DNA from: Armatimonadia bacterium
GTDB lineage: Bacteria > Armatimonadota > Zipacnadia > Zipacnadales > JABUFB01
Assembly (NCBI GenBank): GCA_039679385.1
Contig: JBDKVB010000053.1
Location: forward strand, 24,586 to 88,585
Direction of reading: 5' to 3'
DNA: 64,000 nt
Part shown: piece after piece, positions 8,656 through 17,880 of the stretch
Layout: every line of letters starts with the position of its first letter
Numbering within the stretch: the first letter of the stretch is position 1
The notes under the pieces: model-generated
Database searches by the model: none
The model's input: the letters and a program-made list of their open reading frames with translations, nothing else
What the model was told of the DNA's origin: nothing
Made by a program: the position numbers and the translations under genes

Positions 8656-10275
8656 ATGACCAAGTACGTATTCGTTACCGGTGGGGTCGTCTCGGGGATC
8701 GGCAAGGGCATCACAACTGCGTCGCTGGGGCGCTTGCTCAAGAACCGTGGCTTCCGTGTTGCTATGATGAAGATGGACCCGTACATCAATGTCGATGCCG
8801 GCCTCATGAACCCCTTCCAGCACGGTGAGGTCTTCGTCACCGACGACGGCGCAGAGACCGACCTCGACCTCGGCCACTACGAACGCTTTGTCGACGAGCC
8901 GCTCAGCCGGGTCTCGAACGTGACCACGGGCCAGGTCTACGACACCGTCATCCGCCAGGAACGCGAAGGCGGCTACTACCTGGGCCACACCGTGCAGATG
9001 ATCCCGCACATCACCGACGAGATCAAAGCACGGATCCGCCAGTGCGCCAAGAAGCACGAGGCCGACATCTGTATCGTCGAGATCGGCGGCACGGTCGGTG
9101 ACATCGAAGGCCAGCCCTTCCTCGAGGCCATTCGCCAGATGCGTCGCGACGAGGGCCCTGAGAATGTGTGCTACGTCCATGTGACGCTGGTCCCCTTCAT
9201 GGGCACCGTCGGGGAACTCAAGACCAAGCCGACGCAGCACAGTGTCCGTGAGCTCCGCAGCGTGGGCATCTCACCGGATATCATCGTGGTGCGTGCTACC
9301 ACCAAGCTCGACAGTGCGGCCCGCGAGAAACTCGCGCTCTTCTGTGATGTGCCGGTCGCCAACATCATCGAGTCGATAGACTTCCCGGGGAGTCTGTACG
9401 AGATCCCGCTGCTGATGGAAGCGCAGGGCATTGCCGACCTGGTGACCGACGAGCTTGGGCTCGAAAGCCGCAAGGCGGACCTCGCCGAGTGGCAGGGGAT
9501 GATCGACCACGTCAACAAGCCCTCCGACCGAGTGACGGTGGCGATGGTCGGCAAGTACATGGACCTGCGTGATGCCTACCTGTCCGTTACGGAATCCATT
9601 CGCCACGGTGGTATCGCCAACGACTGCGCCGTCGAGATCAAGTATGTGGACTCCGAGAAAAACATCGAGGCGGACGGGCCGGAGGCACACCTCTCCGATG
9701 TAGACGGCATCATCGTTCCCGGCGGCTTCGGCGACCGCGGGATCGAGGGCAAGATCGCGGCCATCGGCTATGCCCGGCGCAACCAGATCCCGTACCTGGG
9801 GCTCTGCCTGGGGCTGCAGACCGCTGTCATCGAGTTCGCACGGAACGTCTGCGGGCTTGAGGGTGCGCACAGTCGGGAGTTCGACAGCGAGACGCCGCAC
9901 CCGGTCATCATCTACCTCAAGGAGCAGGAGTACATCACGGAACTGGGCGGCACGATGCGTCTGGGGGCCTACCCCTGCAAGATCAAGCCGGGGACGCTGG
10001 CGAACCGCCTGTATGACTCCCTGGACATCTCCGAGCGCCATCGGCATCGCCTGGAAGTCAACAACGCCTACCGCGAGCGGCTGGAGCAGTGTGGGATGGT
10101 CTTCTCGGGCACTTCCCCGGAGGGTGACCTGGTCGAAATGGTGGAGATCCCCGACCACCCGTTCTTCATCGCCTCGCAGTTCCACCCGGAGTTCAAGTCG
10201 CGGCCGAATCGCGCACACCCCTTGTTCCGGGGTGTCGTCGAGGCGGCCCTGCGACGCAAGAACAGCCGGGCGTAA
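8656..10275 (+). CDS. pyrG: CTP synthase
   Basis: It aminates UTP to CTP using ATP and glutamine-derived ammonia. The N-terminal amidoligase domain begins with [15 protein letters not shown] (P-loop) and continues with [11 protein letters not shown] and [14 protein letters not shown]. The C-terminal class I glutamine amidotransferase domain has GGFGDRG, the nucleophile Cys in GLCLGLQ near residue 383, and the His-Glu pair in HPEFKSRP. At 539 aa it is full length. The start is ATG 8656; the longer open frame from 8566 would run through the leader hairpin and lacks family similarity. It is followed by a strong terminator and appears to be transcribed alone or with the coiled-coil gene. Confidence 0.97.
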   Translation: MTKYVFVTGGVVSGIGKGITTASLGRLLKNRGFRVAMMKMDPYINVDAGLMNPFQHGEVFVTDDGAETDLDLGHYERFVDEPLSRVSNVTTGQVYDTVIRQEREGGYYLGHTVQMIPHITDEIKARIRQCAKKHEADICIVEIGGTVGDIEGQPFLEAIRQMRRDEGPENVCYVHVTLVPFMGTVGELKTKPTQHSVRELRSVGISPDIIVVRATTKLDSAAREKLALFCDVPVANIIESIDFPGSLYEIPLLMEAQGIADLVTDELGLESRKADLAEWQGMIDHVNKPSDRVTVAMVGKYMDLRDAYLSVTESIRHGGIANDCAVEIKYVDSEKNIEADGPEAHLSDVDGIIVPGGFGDRGIEGKIAAIGYARRNQIPYLGLCLGLQTAVIEFARNVCGLEGAHSREFDSETPHPVIIYLKEQEYITELGGTMRLGAYPCKIKPGTLANRLYDSLDISERHRHRLEVNNAYRERLEQCGMVFSGTSPEGDLVEMVEIPDHPFFIASQFHPEFKSRPNRAHPLFRGVVEAALRRKNSRA

Positions 10276-10300
10276 GACTCAACTGGTTGCTGCGAGTCTC

Positions 10301-10343
10301 GGGCGACAGAGTCGGACACGCGGCTCTGTCGCCCCTCCTGTTT
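10301..10343 (+). terminator. Intrinsic terminator after pyrG
   Basis: GGGCGACAGAG (10301-10311) pairs with CTCTGTCGCCC (10324-10334) in a perfect 11-bp stem with a 12-base loop, followed by a pyrimidine-rich run (CTCCTGTTT). Confidence 0.75.
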
Positions 10344-10489
10344 GTGAGGGCCAGGGTGTCCGCCGCCTCCCCCTGGGGGCGTCCTTCAGACCCTTCTCCT
10401 TGGTCGTTCTGTCGTGTATAGTAACTGCCGCCGCATCCCCGGGGCAGCGGGTGTCTCCTCCGCTCACTTTGGTCAGCCGGTGATCTCCT

Positions 10490-12865
10490 TTGTCTTTGCT
10501 TGATGAACTAAACCCACAGCAGCGCGAGGCCGCTGAGGCCGTGGAAGGTCCTGTACTCATCTTCGCGGGTGCAGGGAGCGGAAAAACGCGTGCGCTCACC
10601 TACCGTATTGCGCACATGGTCCGCGACTGCAAGATTCCACCGGGGACGATCCTCGCCGTCACCTTCACCAACAAGGCTGCCGGGGAGATGAAGGAGCGCA
10701 TCCGGAAGCTGATCGGGTCCAGTGCCCGCGGCATCTGGGCCGGCACCTTCCACTCGACTTGTGCCCGCATCCTCCGCGAAAACGGCGCGGCAATCGGCAT
10801 CCCTGAGAACTACGTCATCTACGATGAGGCGGACCAGCGGGCTGTCGTCAAGCAGGTCCTTGCGGTCCTGGACATCGACTCCAAGCAGTACAAGCCCGTC
10901 GACATCCTCTACGCCATCAGTGCTGCCAAGAATGAGCTGATGGGACCACAGCAGTACTCCCGCACGAGCAAGGGCCCCTTCGACGATGTCGTGCGCCGGG
11001 TCTATGGCCGCTACCAGGCCCTGCTGCGGGACAACAACGCACTGGACTTCGACGACCTTCTGATGCGGACGGTGCAACTGCTCCAGGACCACCCCAAGGT
11101 GCTTGAGAAGTACCAGGAGCGGTTCCACTACATCCTCGTAGATGAGTACCAGGACATCAACATCGCGCAGTATAAGTTCGTGAATCTCCTGGCTGCCCGG
11201 CGGCAGAACATCTGCGTGGTCGGCGACGACGATCAGGCGATCTACGGCTGGCGCGGGGCCAATGTAGGGCTGATCCTGGCCTTCGAGAAGGACTACCCCA
11301 CGGCCCGAACTGTGAAGCTGGAGCAGAACTACCGCTCGACGCAGAAGATCCTCGAGTGCGCCTACGAGGTCATCAAGCACAACAAGGGCCGCCAGGCGAA
11401 GAAGCTGTGGACCACCAACCGACCGGGCGACAACCTCCTCCTTTACCAGGCGGTCAGTGCGGAGGAAGAGGCGGAGTGGGTTGCGGAGGCCATCAAGACC
11501 CAGGTCTCCTGTGGGCTTGCACAGCCAGGCGACTACGCGATCCTGTATCGCACCAACGCCATGTCCCGGGTCTTCGAAGAAGCCTTCATGCGGCTGCAGA
11601 TCCCCTATGAGATCGTCGGCGGCATCCGCTTCTACGAACGCGCGGTCATCAAGGACTTCATCGCCTACCTGCGAGCGGTCTACAACCCGGCAGATGCCGT
11701 GGCGATGCAACGCATCATCAACGTTCCCACCCGGGGGATCGGCGACAAGACCGTCGCCGCCATCCACATCATGGCGGACAACAATAGCTGCTCCATGTAC
11801 GAGGCGGTGCGCTACTGTGCCGTTGATGTGAACCTCTCGGACCGTGCGCGCCATGCCGTAGCGGGGTTCTATGACCTGATGGAGAGCCTGCAACGCAAGG
11901 CGGCGACGCTGCCGCTGACCGACCTCTGCCGCGCAGTGGCGGAGGACAGCGGCTACCTGCGATCGCTGGAGGAGTCCGGGAATGCCGACGACGCGGCCAA
12001 GGCTGAGAACGTGCGCGAGTTCGTGTCCCTGGCCCAGCGTTTCCAGGAGACAGCGGACGACCCCACTCTCGGGCGGTTCCTCGAGCATCTCGCGCTGATC
12101 TCCGACCTTGATCAGGCGCAGGACTTCGGCAGCAAGGTCGCACTGATGACCCTGCATGCCGCCAAGGGCCTTGAATTCCCGATTGTGTTCATGGTCGGCA
12201 TGGAGGAAGGCATCTTTCCGCACCAGCGCAGCATGGGTAACGAGCACGAGCTGGAGGAAGAGCGGCGTGTGTGCTATGTGGGGATCACCCGCGCGCAGCA
12301 GGTGCTCTACATGACCCACGCCTTCCGGCGGACGATCTATGGTCAGCCCCAGTACCAGAAGGCGTCGCGGTTCCTCGACGACCTGCCGGAAGACCTTGTC
12401 GACCGTCAGGCACAGCTTACGGACCAGATGCAGGCGTCGCTGCTGGGAGATGAGGAGGAACTGGGCGAGAAGGACTACGGCGGCCACAAGATCGACCTGA
12501 CGGATATCATGTCACGCATCAGGCGCAATGGTGAGAAGGCCAAGCAGCGGACAGAGGACGAAGCCAAGAAGGCGAAGGAGCGCTCTCGTCCTGTACCTCC
12601 GGCGAAGGGGGCGGAGACAGAGTCTGTGGTGCAGGAGGAGAAACCGCGACGCAAGAGGAATAACACGTCCCCAACGCCGCAAGCGGAACAGACAGGCCCC
12701 GTGGTGGAGTTCCAGCCGGGCGATCATGTGCAACACCCCAGCTTTGGTGGTGGCACCGTCGTGGCCGTATCGGGCAAGGGGAAAGAGGCGATCGTCACCG
12801 TCGCCTTCCCCCGACAAGGCGTCAAGCAGTTGATGGTTGCGTATGCGCCCATCCAGAAAGTCTGA
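10490..12865 (+). CDS. pcrA: UvrD/PcrA-family DNA helicase
   Basis: This is a superfamily 1A 3'-5' helicase for repair and replication-fork maintenance (791 aa). Motifs in order: LNPQQREA (Q motif), GAGSGKT (Walker A, near residue 30), VTFTNKAAGEM (Ia), LVDEYQDIN (Walker B), GDDDQAIYGWRGA (III), LEQNYRS (IV), TLHAAKGLEFP (V) and VGITRAQ (VI). After about residue 650 comes a basic, Lys/Arg/Glu-rich linker and a C-terminal HPSFGGGTVV segment, like the Tudor-fold tail by which PcrA contacts RNA polymerase. The start is uncertain: TTG 10490 or TTG 10496, neither with a clear ribosome site. A -10-like TATAGT lies at 10417-10422 without a matching -35. Confidence 0.93.
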   Translation: MSLLDELNPQQREAAEAVEGPVLIFAGAGSGKTRALTYRIAHMVRDCKIPPGTILAVTFTNKAAGEMKERIRKLIGSSARGIWAGTFHSTCARILRENGAAIGIPENYVIYDEADQRAVVKQVLAVLDIDSKQYKPVDILYAISAAKNELMGPQQYSRTSKGPFDDVVRRVYGRYQALLRDNNALDFDDLLMRTVQLLQDHPKVLEKYQERFHYILVDEYQDINIAQYKFVNLLAARRQNICVVGDDDQAIYGWRGANVGLILAFEKDYPTARTVKLEQNYRSTQKILECAYEVIKHNKGRQAKKLWTTNRPGDNLLLYQAVSAEEEAEWVAEAIKTQVSCGLAQPGDYAILYRTNAMSRVFEEAFMRLQIPYEIVGGIRFYERAVIKDFIAYLRAVYNPADAVAMQRIINVPTRGIGDKTVAAIHIMADNNSCSMYEAVRYCAVDVNLSDRARHAVAGFYDLMESLQRKAATLPLTDLCRAVAEDSGYLRSLEESGNADDAAKAENVREFVSLAQRFQETADDPTLGRFLEHLALISDLDQAQDFGSKVALMTLHAAKGLEFPIVFMVGMEEGIFPHQRSMGNEHELEEERRVCYVGITRAQQVLYMTHAFRRTIYGQPQYQKASRFLDDLPEDLVDRQAQLTDQMQASLLGDEEELGEKDYGGHKIDLTDIMSRIRRNGEKAKQRTEDEAKKAKERSRPVPPAKGAETESVVQEEKPRRKRNNTSPTPQAEQTGPVVEFQPGDHVQHPSFGGGTVVAVSGKGKEAIVTVAFPRQGVKQLMVAYAPIQKV

Positions 12866-12906
12866 ACACCGGGCAGAGGACGTTGCCTGCCGTCCGAAGG
12901 ATGCAG

Positions 12907-14850
12907 ATGAAACCCAAGGAACCTCGCGGTTCGCGCGGTGTGACGCCGCGTGCTCTCATCTTCGGTTGCCTGCTCTTGCCCCTGAACGCCTACTGGGTCA
13001 CCCAGATGGAGACGACCCGGTATCAGGGGCATCCGACCACCGTCTCACTGCTCTACAACGCAGTCTTTACCCTTCTCCTCCTCGTGGTTCTCAGCGCGGC
13101 ACTCCAGCGGATCTCCCCGCGGTTGGCCTTCCACCGCAATGAGCTGCTGGTCATCTACTGCATGCAGTGCATTGGCTCGGTCCTCACCGGGCACGACCTG
13201 GCGCAGGTCGTTACGCCCCAGATCATCATGCCCTACTGGCTGGCGACGCCTGAGAACAAGTGGGAAGACCTCTTCTTCCAGTACATCCCCAAGCATCTGA
13301 CCATCAGCGATCCGAAGATTTGGCGCCCTGCCTTCGACGGCGGTACGACCTTCTACACGAAGGAGCGGATCCTGGCGTGGCTGGGTCCGGCCGGCAACTG
13401 GGCCACCTTCCTGGCGGTTCTGTCGCTGATGATGCTGGCGATGAACACGCTGCTGCGCAAGCGCTGGATCGACCGGGAGAAGCTGACCTACCCGATCACC
13501 CACATGCCGCTCGAGCTCACGCGACCCGGCGCGCCGCTCCTGCGCAACAAGCTGATGTGGATCGGCTTCGCTCTGGCGGCCACCGTTGATATCGTCAATG
13601 GCTTGCACGAGCTATACCCCAGCATGCCGCTGATCAAGGTGCGCGTGGTCCACTACGACGCCTACATGTCCACGCTTTTTCGCGGCTATCCCTGGGGCGC
13701 ACTGGGCGGCACGCGGATCTCCTTCTACCCCTTCGCCATCGGTATGGGGATGCTGCTGCCGCTCGATCTTGCCTTCTCCTGTTGGTTCTTCTACCTTTTC
13801 TGGAAGTGCCAGTCGCTGCTCTCTGCGCTGGTGGGCCTGAACCGGATTCCCGGCTTCCCCTATGTCCCCGAGCAGTCCTCGGCGGCCTATCTGGGTCTGT
13901 GCGCCTTCTCCCTGTGGATGGCTCGCGACCAACTGGGTGAGATCTGGCACGGGCTGATGAAGGGCGGCCACTATCGCGATGAGGGCGAGCCGACGAGCTA
14001 CAACACAGCCCTGTGGGTTCTCCTCGGCGGCACCGTCTACCTGACTATCTTCGCGGCACGGATGGGCATGTGGATCTGGCTGGCGGCGTTGGTGTTCATC
14101 ATCTACTTCATGATATCACTGACGGTGACGCGCGTCCGGGCTGAGCTCGGACCGCCGGCGCATGACCTCCACGGTGGTGGGCCTGATCTGATCCTGACGA
14201 ATCTGTTTGGTACTGCCCCGGGCATTCTTGACGCCAAGCAGCTCACGAACCTGTCCATGTGTTTCTGGTTCAACCGCGCGTACCGGGCGCATCCCATGCC
14301 AATCCAGCTCGAGGCCTTCAAGATCGCAGAGGCGGCGGGCATACCCCTGCGGGGCATGGCCGTGGCCCTGGCACTGGCGGTTGTAGTTGGCTCCTACTCC
14401 GCCTTCTGGGCGCAGATCCACCAGTACTACACCTACGGGATCGCCGCCAAGATGCATGAGGTTGCCCAGATCTTCGGGCGCGAGCCCTTTCAACGGCTGC
14501 AGTCGTGGCTGGTGACGCCCTTCCCAACACGCTGGCCTCGCATCGGGGCTTACGGGACGGGCTTTATGTTCACGCTGATCCTGATGTTCCTACGCGTGAA
14601 CTTCGTGTGGTGGCCCTTCCATCCGGTGGGGTACGCCATCTCGTCGAGTTGGTCGATGAACTGCCTGTGGCTGCCGATCCTGATCGCCTGGGTCATCAAG
14701 GCCACCATACTGCGCTACGGTGGCTACAAGATGTTCCAGGGCGCGATCCCTATTGCGCTGGGGCTGGTTCTGGGCGAGTTCGTGGTGGGGAGCATCTGGA
14801 CCCTGATTGGGATCATCCTGCAGATCAATACCTACGCCTTCTGGGTGTAG
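12907..14850 (+). CDS. DUF6785-type polytopic membrane protein
   Basis: This 647-residue integral membrane protein has about a dozen hydrophobic helices; the first, near residue 17, carries LIFGCLLLPLNAYWV. Central conserved-looking blocks include RVRAELGPPAHDLH, GPDLILTNLFGT and LSMCFWFNRAYR. This arrangement matches the DUF6784/DUF6785 pair common in Armatimonadota, Planctomycetota and similar bacteria, which resembles oligopeptide-transporter-like permeases but has no established substrate. GAAGG at 12896-12900 sits six bases ahead of ATG 12907, preferred over ATG 12901 and TTG 12883. It follows the helicase gene by 41 bases. Function is unknown; transport is an inference from topology. 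Confidence 0.75.
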   Translation: MKPKEPRGSRGVTPRALIFGCLLLPLNAYWVTQMETTRYQGHPTTVSLLYNAVFTLLLLVVLSAALQRISPRLAFHRNELLVIYCMQCIGSVLTGHDLAQVVTPQIIMPYWLATPENKWEDLFFQYIPKHLTISDPKIWRPAFDGGTTFYTKERILAWLGPAGNWATFLAVLSLMMLAMNTLLRKRWIDREKLTYPITHMPLELTRPGAPLLRNKLMWIGFALAATVDIVNGLHELYPSMPLIKVRVVHYDAYMSTLFRGYPWGALGGTRISFYPFAIGMGMLLPLDLAFSCWFFYLFWKCQSLLSALVGLNRIPGFPYVPEQSSAAYLGLCAFSLWMARDQLGEIWHGLMKGGHYRDEGEPTSYNTALWVLLGGTVYLTIFAARMGMWIWLAALVFIIYFMISLTVTRVRAELGPPAHDLHGGGPDLILTNLFGTAPGILDAKQLTNLSMCFWFNRAYRAHPMPIQLEAFKIAEAAGIPLRGMAVALALAVVVGSYSAFWAQIHQYYTYGIAAKMHEVAQIFGREPFQRLQSWLVTPFPTRWPRIGAYGTGFMFTLILMFLRVNFVWWPFHPVGYAISSSWSMNCLWLPILIAWVIKATILRYGGYKMFQGAIPIALGLVLGEFVVGSIWTLIGIILQINTYAFWV

Positions 14851-14898
14851 GTTGGTTGGGTTGGATCGAGATTCTGGGGTGCTATGCGGAACAACTGC

Positions 14899-14934
14899 TT
14901 GACAGTGAGCGTCTACTACTATAATCTGTAGTAG
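14899..14934 (+). promoter_or_regulatory. Promoter with inverted repeat across the -10
   Basis: TTGACA (14899-14904) and TATAAT (14920-14925) are both perfect consensus hexamers, but the spacer is only 15 bases. CTACTAC (14913-14919) and GTAGTAG (14928-14934) form a 7-bp inverted repeat with the -10 in its centre. A perfect promoter with a short spacer and a dyad over the -10 looks like a site where a repressor excludes polymerase. The TACTAC/GTAGTA arms recall BlaI/MecI-type operators, whose arms are closer together. Confidence 0.65.
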
Positions 14935-14972
14935 CAACTCGGGTGGTCTTCGCACCAAGGGAGGCAACAGCC

Positions 14973-15620
14973 ATGTTCCGCAGACAACGTCAAGCAGATT
15001 GCACACCAGGGCGTCTCCTTCTCGGGCTGGGGGTCTGTGTGGTCATCGCGGTGATCCTGGCGGGCTGTGGGGGGGACGATGAGTACTACTACCCGCCCTA
15101 TGACGAGTTCCCGCACTACAAGCGACTGACGATCCTTCTGAACGTCTCCGACGCGTCGGCTCGCGCTCTGGGTGGCGTGACAGTCTGGGTAGACGGGATC
15201 GCGCAGGCGGAGCTGACCTCCTGGGACTACGTGACCCTTGGCAACGGGTACCCGATCGATTGGCAGGGGTTCCAGACGAACTGGGTCAAGGCCGGTTTCA
15301 CGGTGGCCCTGTATGACTACAATGACCGCGTCAAGGTAGAGGTCGTCGTGTCGAAGGCCGGCTACTACTCGCAGTCCACGAGTTTTTGGATCGACGACTC
15401 GCTGACAAACGATGTGCGCGCACGAGAGACTTTTGTGATGGAGCCGAATCTGGGGCCGGCCTCGGCGGGAGTTAAAAAGCCGCGACCGAAGGCACAGCCC
15501 GGTGAGGTCATCAGCTTTGGGAAGGGCGCCAGTTCGGCCCATGTGGACAAGGCGATGTACCAACTCTCCGCAGCAACCGAGGCCGTACTGGTGCGACGCG
15601 AGCCGCTCGTGATTGGCTAG
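14973..15620 (+). CDS. Predicted lipoprotein, unknown function
   Basis: This 215-aa exported protein starts with a basic n-region and hydrophobic core ending in the lipobox ILAGC near residue 36, so it should be lipidated and anchored in the envelope. The mature N-terminus is Gly/Asp then Tyr-rich (DDEYYYPPYDEF). The middle (LTILLNVSDASARALGGVTVWVDG, then VVSKAGYYSQSTSFWIDD in outline) looks like a beta sandwich resembling carboxypeptidase-regulatory or PEGA-like domains. The C-terminus has a KPRPKAQP linker. AAGGGAGG at 14957-14964 gives 8-base spacing to ATG 14973. It has its own dyad-covered promoter and its own terminator, so it is a single regulated gene. I cannot name a family. Confidence 0.8.
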   Translation: MFRRQRQADCTPGRLLLGLGVCVVIAVILAGCGGDDEYYYPPYDEFPHYKRLTILLNVSDASARALGGVTVWVDGIAQAELTSWDYVTLGNGYPIDWQGFQTNWVKAGFTVALYDYNDRVKVEVVVSKAGYYSQSTSFWIDDSLTNDVRARETFVMEPNLGPASAGVKKPRPKAQPGEVISFGKGASSAHVDKAMYQLSAATEAVLVRREPLVIG

Positions 15621-15651
15621 AGGGTCCGGCAAGAGCAAAGCAGTGTATCAG

Positions 15652-15696
15652 GGCGGAGGCAGCCTCAAGGAAGGCGGCCTCCGCCTTTCGCTTTTT
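15652..15696 (+). terminator. Intrinsic terminator after the lipoprotein gene
   Basis: GGCGGAGGC (15652-15660) pairs with GCCTCCGCC (15677-15685), followed by TTTCGCTTTTT. Confidence 0.85.
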
Positions 15697-15915
15697 GGGG
15701 AAGGAGTCTGCGGGGCGTCTGTGGAATACCCTGTCTGCAGGACCGTGGGTCTCGGGGAGCGCCACGTGGTTTGGGCGAGACCGAGGGCCTGGCCTGACGG
15801 CACGTCGGCTGGTTGGCCGACGGCTGGAGCAGGCGTTGCAGATTTGCGGGGCCGACGGCGGGCTAGGAGCAGCGACGGACCCCGGCCGTCAGGTCTTCGA
15901 GGAGATGAGTGTGGG

Positions 15916-16032
15916 ATGAAGGACAGAGATCGCAGGGCTCCGGCAAAGCCGGCAAAGAAGACGCAGAAAGAGCTCAAGGAGCGACGTCAGAAGAAGCACG
16001 AGAAGGAGAAGCCCTCGACCGGGGTCGTGTAG
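15916..16032 (+). CDS. Small basic peptide (38 aa), possible gene
   Basis: ATG 15916 opens a 38-codon frame rich in Lys, Arg and Glu (KTQKELKERRQKKHEKEK) and ending in TGVV. AGGAG lies about 12 bases upstream, and its stop is 15 bases before the kinase-like gene at 16048, which lacks its own clear ribosome site, so translational coupling is plausible. The 220 bases between the preceding terminator and this ORF contain short stems but no other gene. The composition is unlike random translation of this G+C-rich DNA, but a peptide this short could still be chance. Function unknown. Confidence 0.5.
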   Translation: MKDRDRRAPAKPAKKTQKELKERRQKKHEKEKPSTGVV

Positions 16033-16047
16033 GGCTACGGTACTTTC

Positions 16048-17019
16048 ATGCGATACGTACTCGGACTTGACGGTGGCGGCACGAAGTGCGATGCCGTCCT
16101 GATGGATGAAGAGGGAAGGGTGGTAGGCTGGGGACGGGGAGGTTCGACGCACGGTCTGTATGTCGGTGAAGAGGCCGCCTACCGGTCGGTGCATGACGCC
16201 GTCCTGGGGGCGGTCGCCGACTTCAAGCCCCAGATCGACCGAGTCGCCGGGGCAGCGCGCTGGGCGGCCATGGAGGAATGGCTGGATCAGTCGGTGCCCC
16301 GTGAGCACTTCGTGCCGGTCTCCGAGGTCACCATGGGTTTGGCCATGGCGCTTGCGACCCATGGCGTCCTGGTGCTTTCGGGAACCGGCAGTTTCGTGAA
16401 TGCTCGCTCGGCCGACGGCCGATCAGTGCATGAGGGCGGACAGGGGCCGATCATTGCCGACGAGGGCAGCGCCCATCACATCGGCATCCTGGGCATCCGG
16501 GCCGCCTTTCGCTCACATTGGTCTGAAGCGCGGCACACCTCCCTGGCCGAGGCGATCCCGCGGGCCTACGGTGTCGAGAAGCTGCGGGACGTGTTCAACC
16601 TGCTGTACGTGGATCGGATTGGGCGAGCGCAGATCGCGGCGGCCGCCAAGACGGTCGACGAAGAGGCCATGAAGGGCGATCGTGTCGCGATCCGGGTCCT
16701 TGAGCAGGCCGCGGACGAGCTCGGCGAGCTCCTCGTAGAGGTCATCCGTGGCATCGGCTTCGAGGATACCGACGAGTATCTGGTAGCGACGGGAAGTGTG
16801 GCCCAGGGCTCCAGCATCTTCTGGAATCGCCTCTGCCGCATCGCCCACGAAGTGGCTCCACGACTACGCCCGGTTCAGCCCAAGATCAAGCCGGTGATGG
16901 GTGCCTGCCTCCTGGCCCTGCGTGACCTTGGGGTCGAGTGGACACCTGAGCTGCCGGCGCGGATTGAGCAAACGCAGACGGGCGTTCCCCGTCACCGAGC
17001 GCAGGATTCCGGCGGTTAG
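16048..17019 (+). CDS. BadF/BadG/BcrA/BcrD-type ATPase, N-acetylglucosamine-kinase-like
   Basis: This 323-aa ASKHA-fold protein begins with LGLDGGGTKCDAVL, the phosphate-1 loop, and has VLSGTGSFVNA (phosphate 2) and an adenosine loop near VATGSVAQGS. This single-domain form of the BadF family includes N-acetylglucosamine kinase and related amino-sugar kinases; the dehydratase activators of the family carry a CxxC-type [4Fe-4S] site that I do not see. Lying directly upstream of two SIS-domain genes and rhamnose isomerase, it most likely phosphorylates a sugar or amino sugar. The C-terminal 20 residues are Gln/Arg-rich and look disordered. Confidence 0.82.
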   Translation: MRYVLGLDGGGTKCDAVLMDEEGRVVGWGRGGSTHGLYVGEEAAYRSVHDAVLGAVADFKPQIDRVAGAARWAAMEEWLDQSVPREHFVPVSEVTMGLAMALATHGVLVLSGTGSFVNARSADGRSVHEGGQGPIIADEGSAHHIGILGIRAAFRSHWSEARHTSLAEAIPRAYGVEKLRDVFNLLYVDRIGRAQIAAAAKTVDEEAMKGDRVAIRVLEQAADELGELLVEVIRGIGFEDTDEYLVATGSVAQGSSIFWNRLCRIAHEVAPRLRPVQPKIKPVMGACLLALRDLGVEWTPELPARIEQTQTGVPRHRAQDSGG

Positions 17020-17079
17020 TCCCGGGGTCCTGCGTCGCGAGATAGTGCAGACAGAAACCCCAAACCCAAGGAGCGGGCC

Positions 17080-17826
17080 ATGCTTGCCCTCAAGCTTCTC
17101 AATAGCTTCCGTGAGCAGTTCGACAAGCTCGAAAAAGAGCAACTCGATCGTATCGACCAGGCCGCCGAGGTTGTTGCCAACTCGGTGATGAACGGCGGCG
17201 CCTGGCACGTCCATGATACCGGACACATCATCGACCGCGAGCTCATCCATCGTGGCGGCGGCCTCATGTTCATCCGGCCCTTCTCGTGGCAGTTCTCGGT
17301 CAACGATCCGCTTCCGAAGTGCCGACGCGAGCGCCCACCAGTCGACCCCGATTACAACGTGGCGATGGAGACCGTTCGCCTGGCGGTGGCGGCCTCGGGT
17401 ATCCGCAAGGGCGACGTCATCACCATCGGCTCCGTGAGCGGCCGGTCACTGCCGCAGATCGAGCTGGCCCTGGAGTGCAAGCGCATCGGCTGCACGGTGA
17501 TCGTGATCTCCTCGGAGAACTACTCCTCGCAGGTCGAGTCCCGCCACCCGTCGGGGAAGCGCCTGTATGAGTGCGCCGACATTTTCATCGACAACCAGGC
17601 CCCGCTGGGCGACGGCCACATGGAAGTGGAAGGCTACGACGTGCCGGTGTTCCCGCTGTCGGGGATCAACGCAGCCATGATCATGTGGATGGTCGTGGCG
17701 GGCGTCATTGAGAAGATGACCGCCGCCGGCAAGCAGCCGCAGGTCTGGAAGAGCGCCAACATCGATGGCGGCGGCGACCGCAACAGCCACCTCGACCGCG
17801 AAGTCGTCGACGTGATCGGTTACTGA
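17080..17826 (+). CDS. SIS-domain protein, first of a tandem pair
   Basis: The 248-residue protein has one sugar-isomerase (SIS) fold: GSVSGRSLPQIE near residues 113-124 is the phosphosugar-binding loop, followed by VIVISSENYS and SRHPSGKRLYE. Both the layout and the C-terminal SANIDGGGDRN resemble the UPF0309 group, which binds phosphosugars but has no firm reaction. AAGGAG is well placed ahead of ATG 17080. It shares the RHPSGKRL block and the SAN(I/L)DGG ending with the next gene, so the two arose by duplication and may form a heterodimer. Position after a kinase-like gene suggests processing of a phosphorylated sugar. Confidence 0.85.
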   Translation: MLALKLLNSFREQFDKLEKEQLDRIDQAAEVVANSVMNGGAWHVHDTGHIIDRELIHRGGGLMFIRPFSWQFSVNDPLPKCRRERPPVDPDYNVAMETVRLAVAASGIRKGDVITIGSVSGRSLPQIELALECKRIGCTVIVISSENYSSQVESRHPSGKRLYECADIFIDNQAPLGDGHMEVEGYDVPVFPLSGINAAMIMWMVVAGVIEKMTAAGKQPQVWKSANIDGGGDRNSHLDREVVDVIGY

Positions 17827-17880
17827 TTCCCGCTCGGGCCGCCAGGACGAAGCACTCGAGCCCAGGTGACGAGATACCCC

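Noticed and set aside
10508..12487. 659-codon open frame antisense to pcrA
   Set aside because: A shadow of the helicase gene; translation is low in recognisable motifs.
15697..15915. Possible structured RNA between the lipoprotein terminator and the small ORF
   Set aside because: A GTCGGC/GCCGAC short stem is visible, but no known RNA family signature or promoter-terminator pair supports it.
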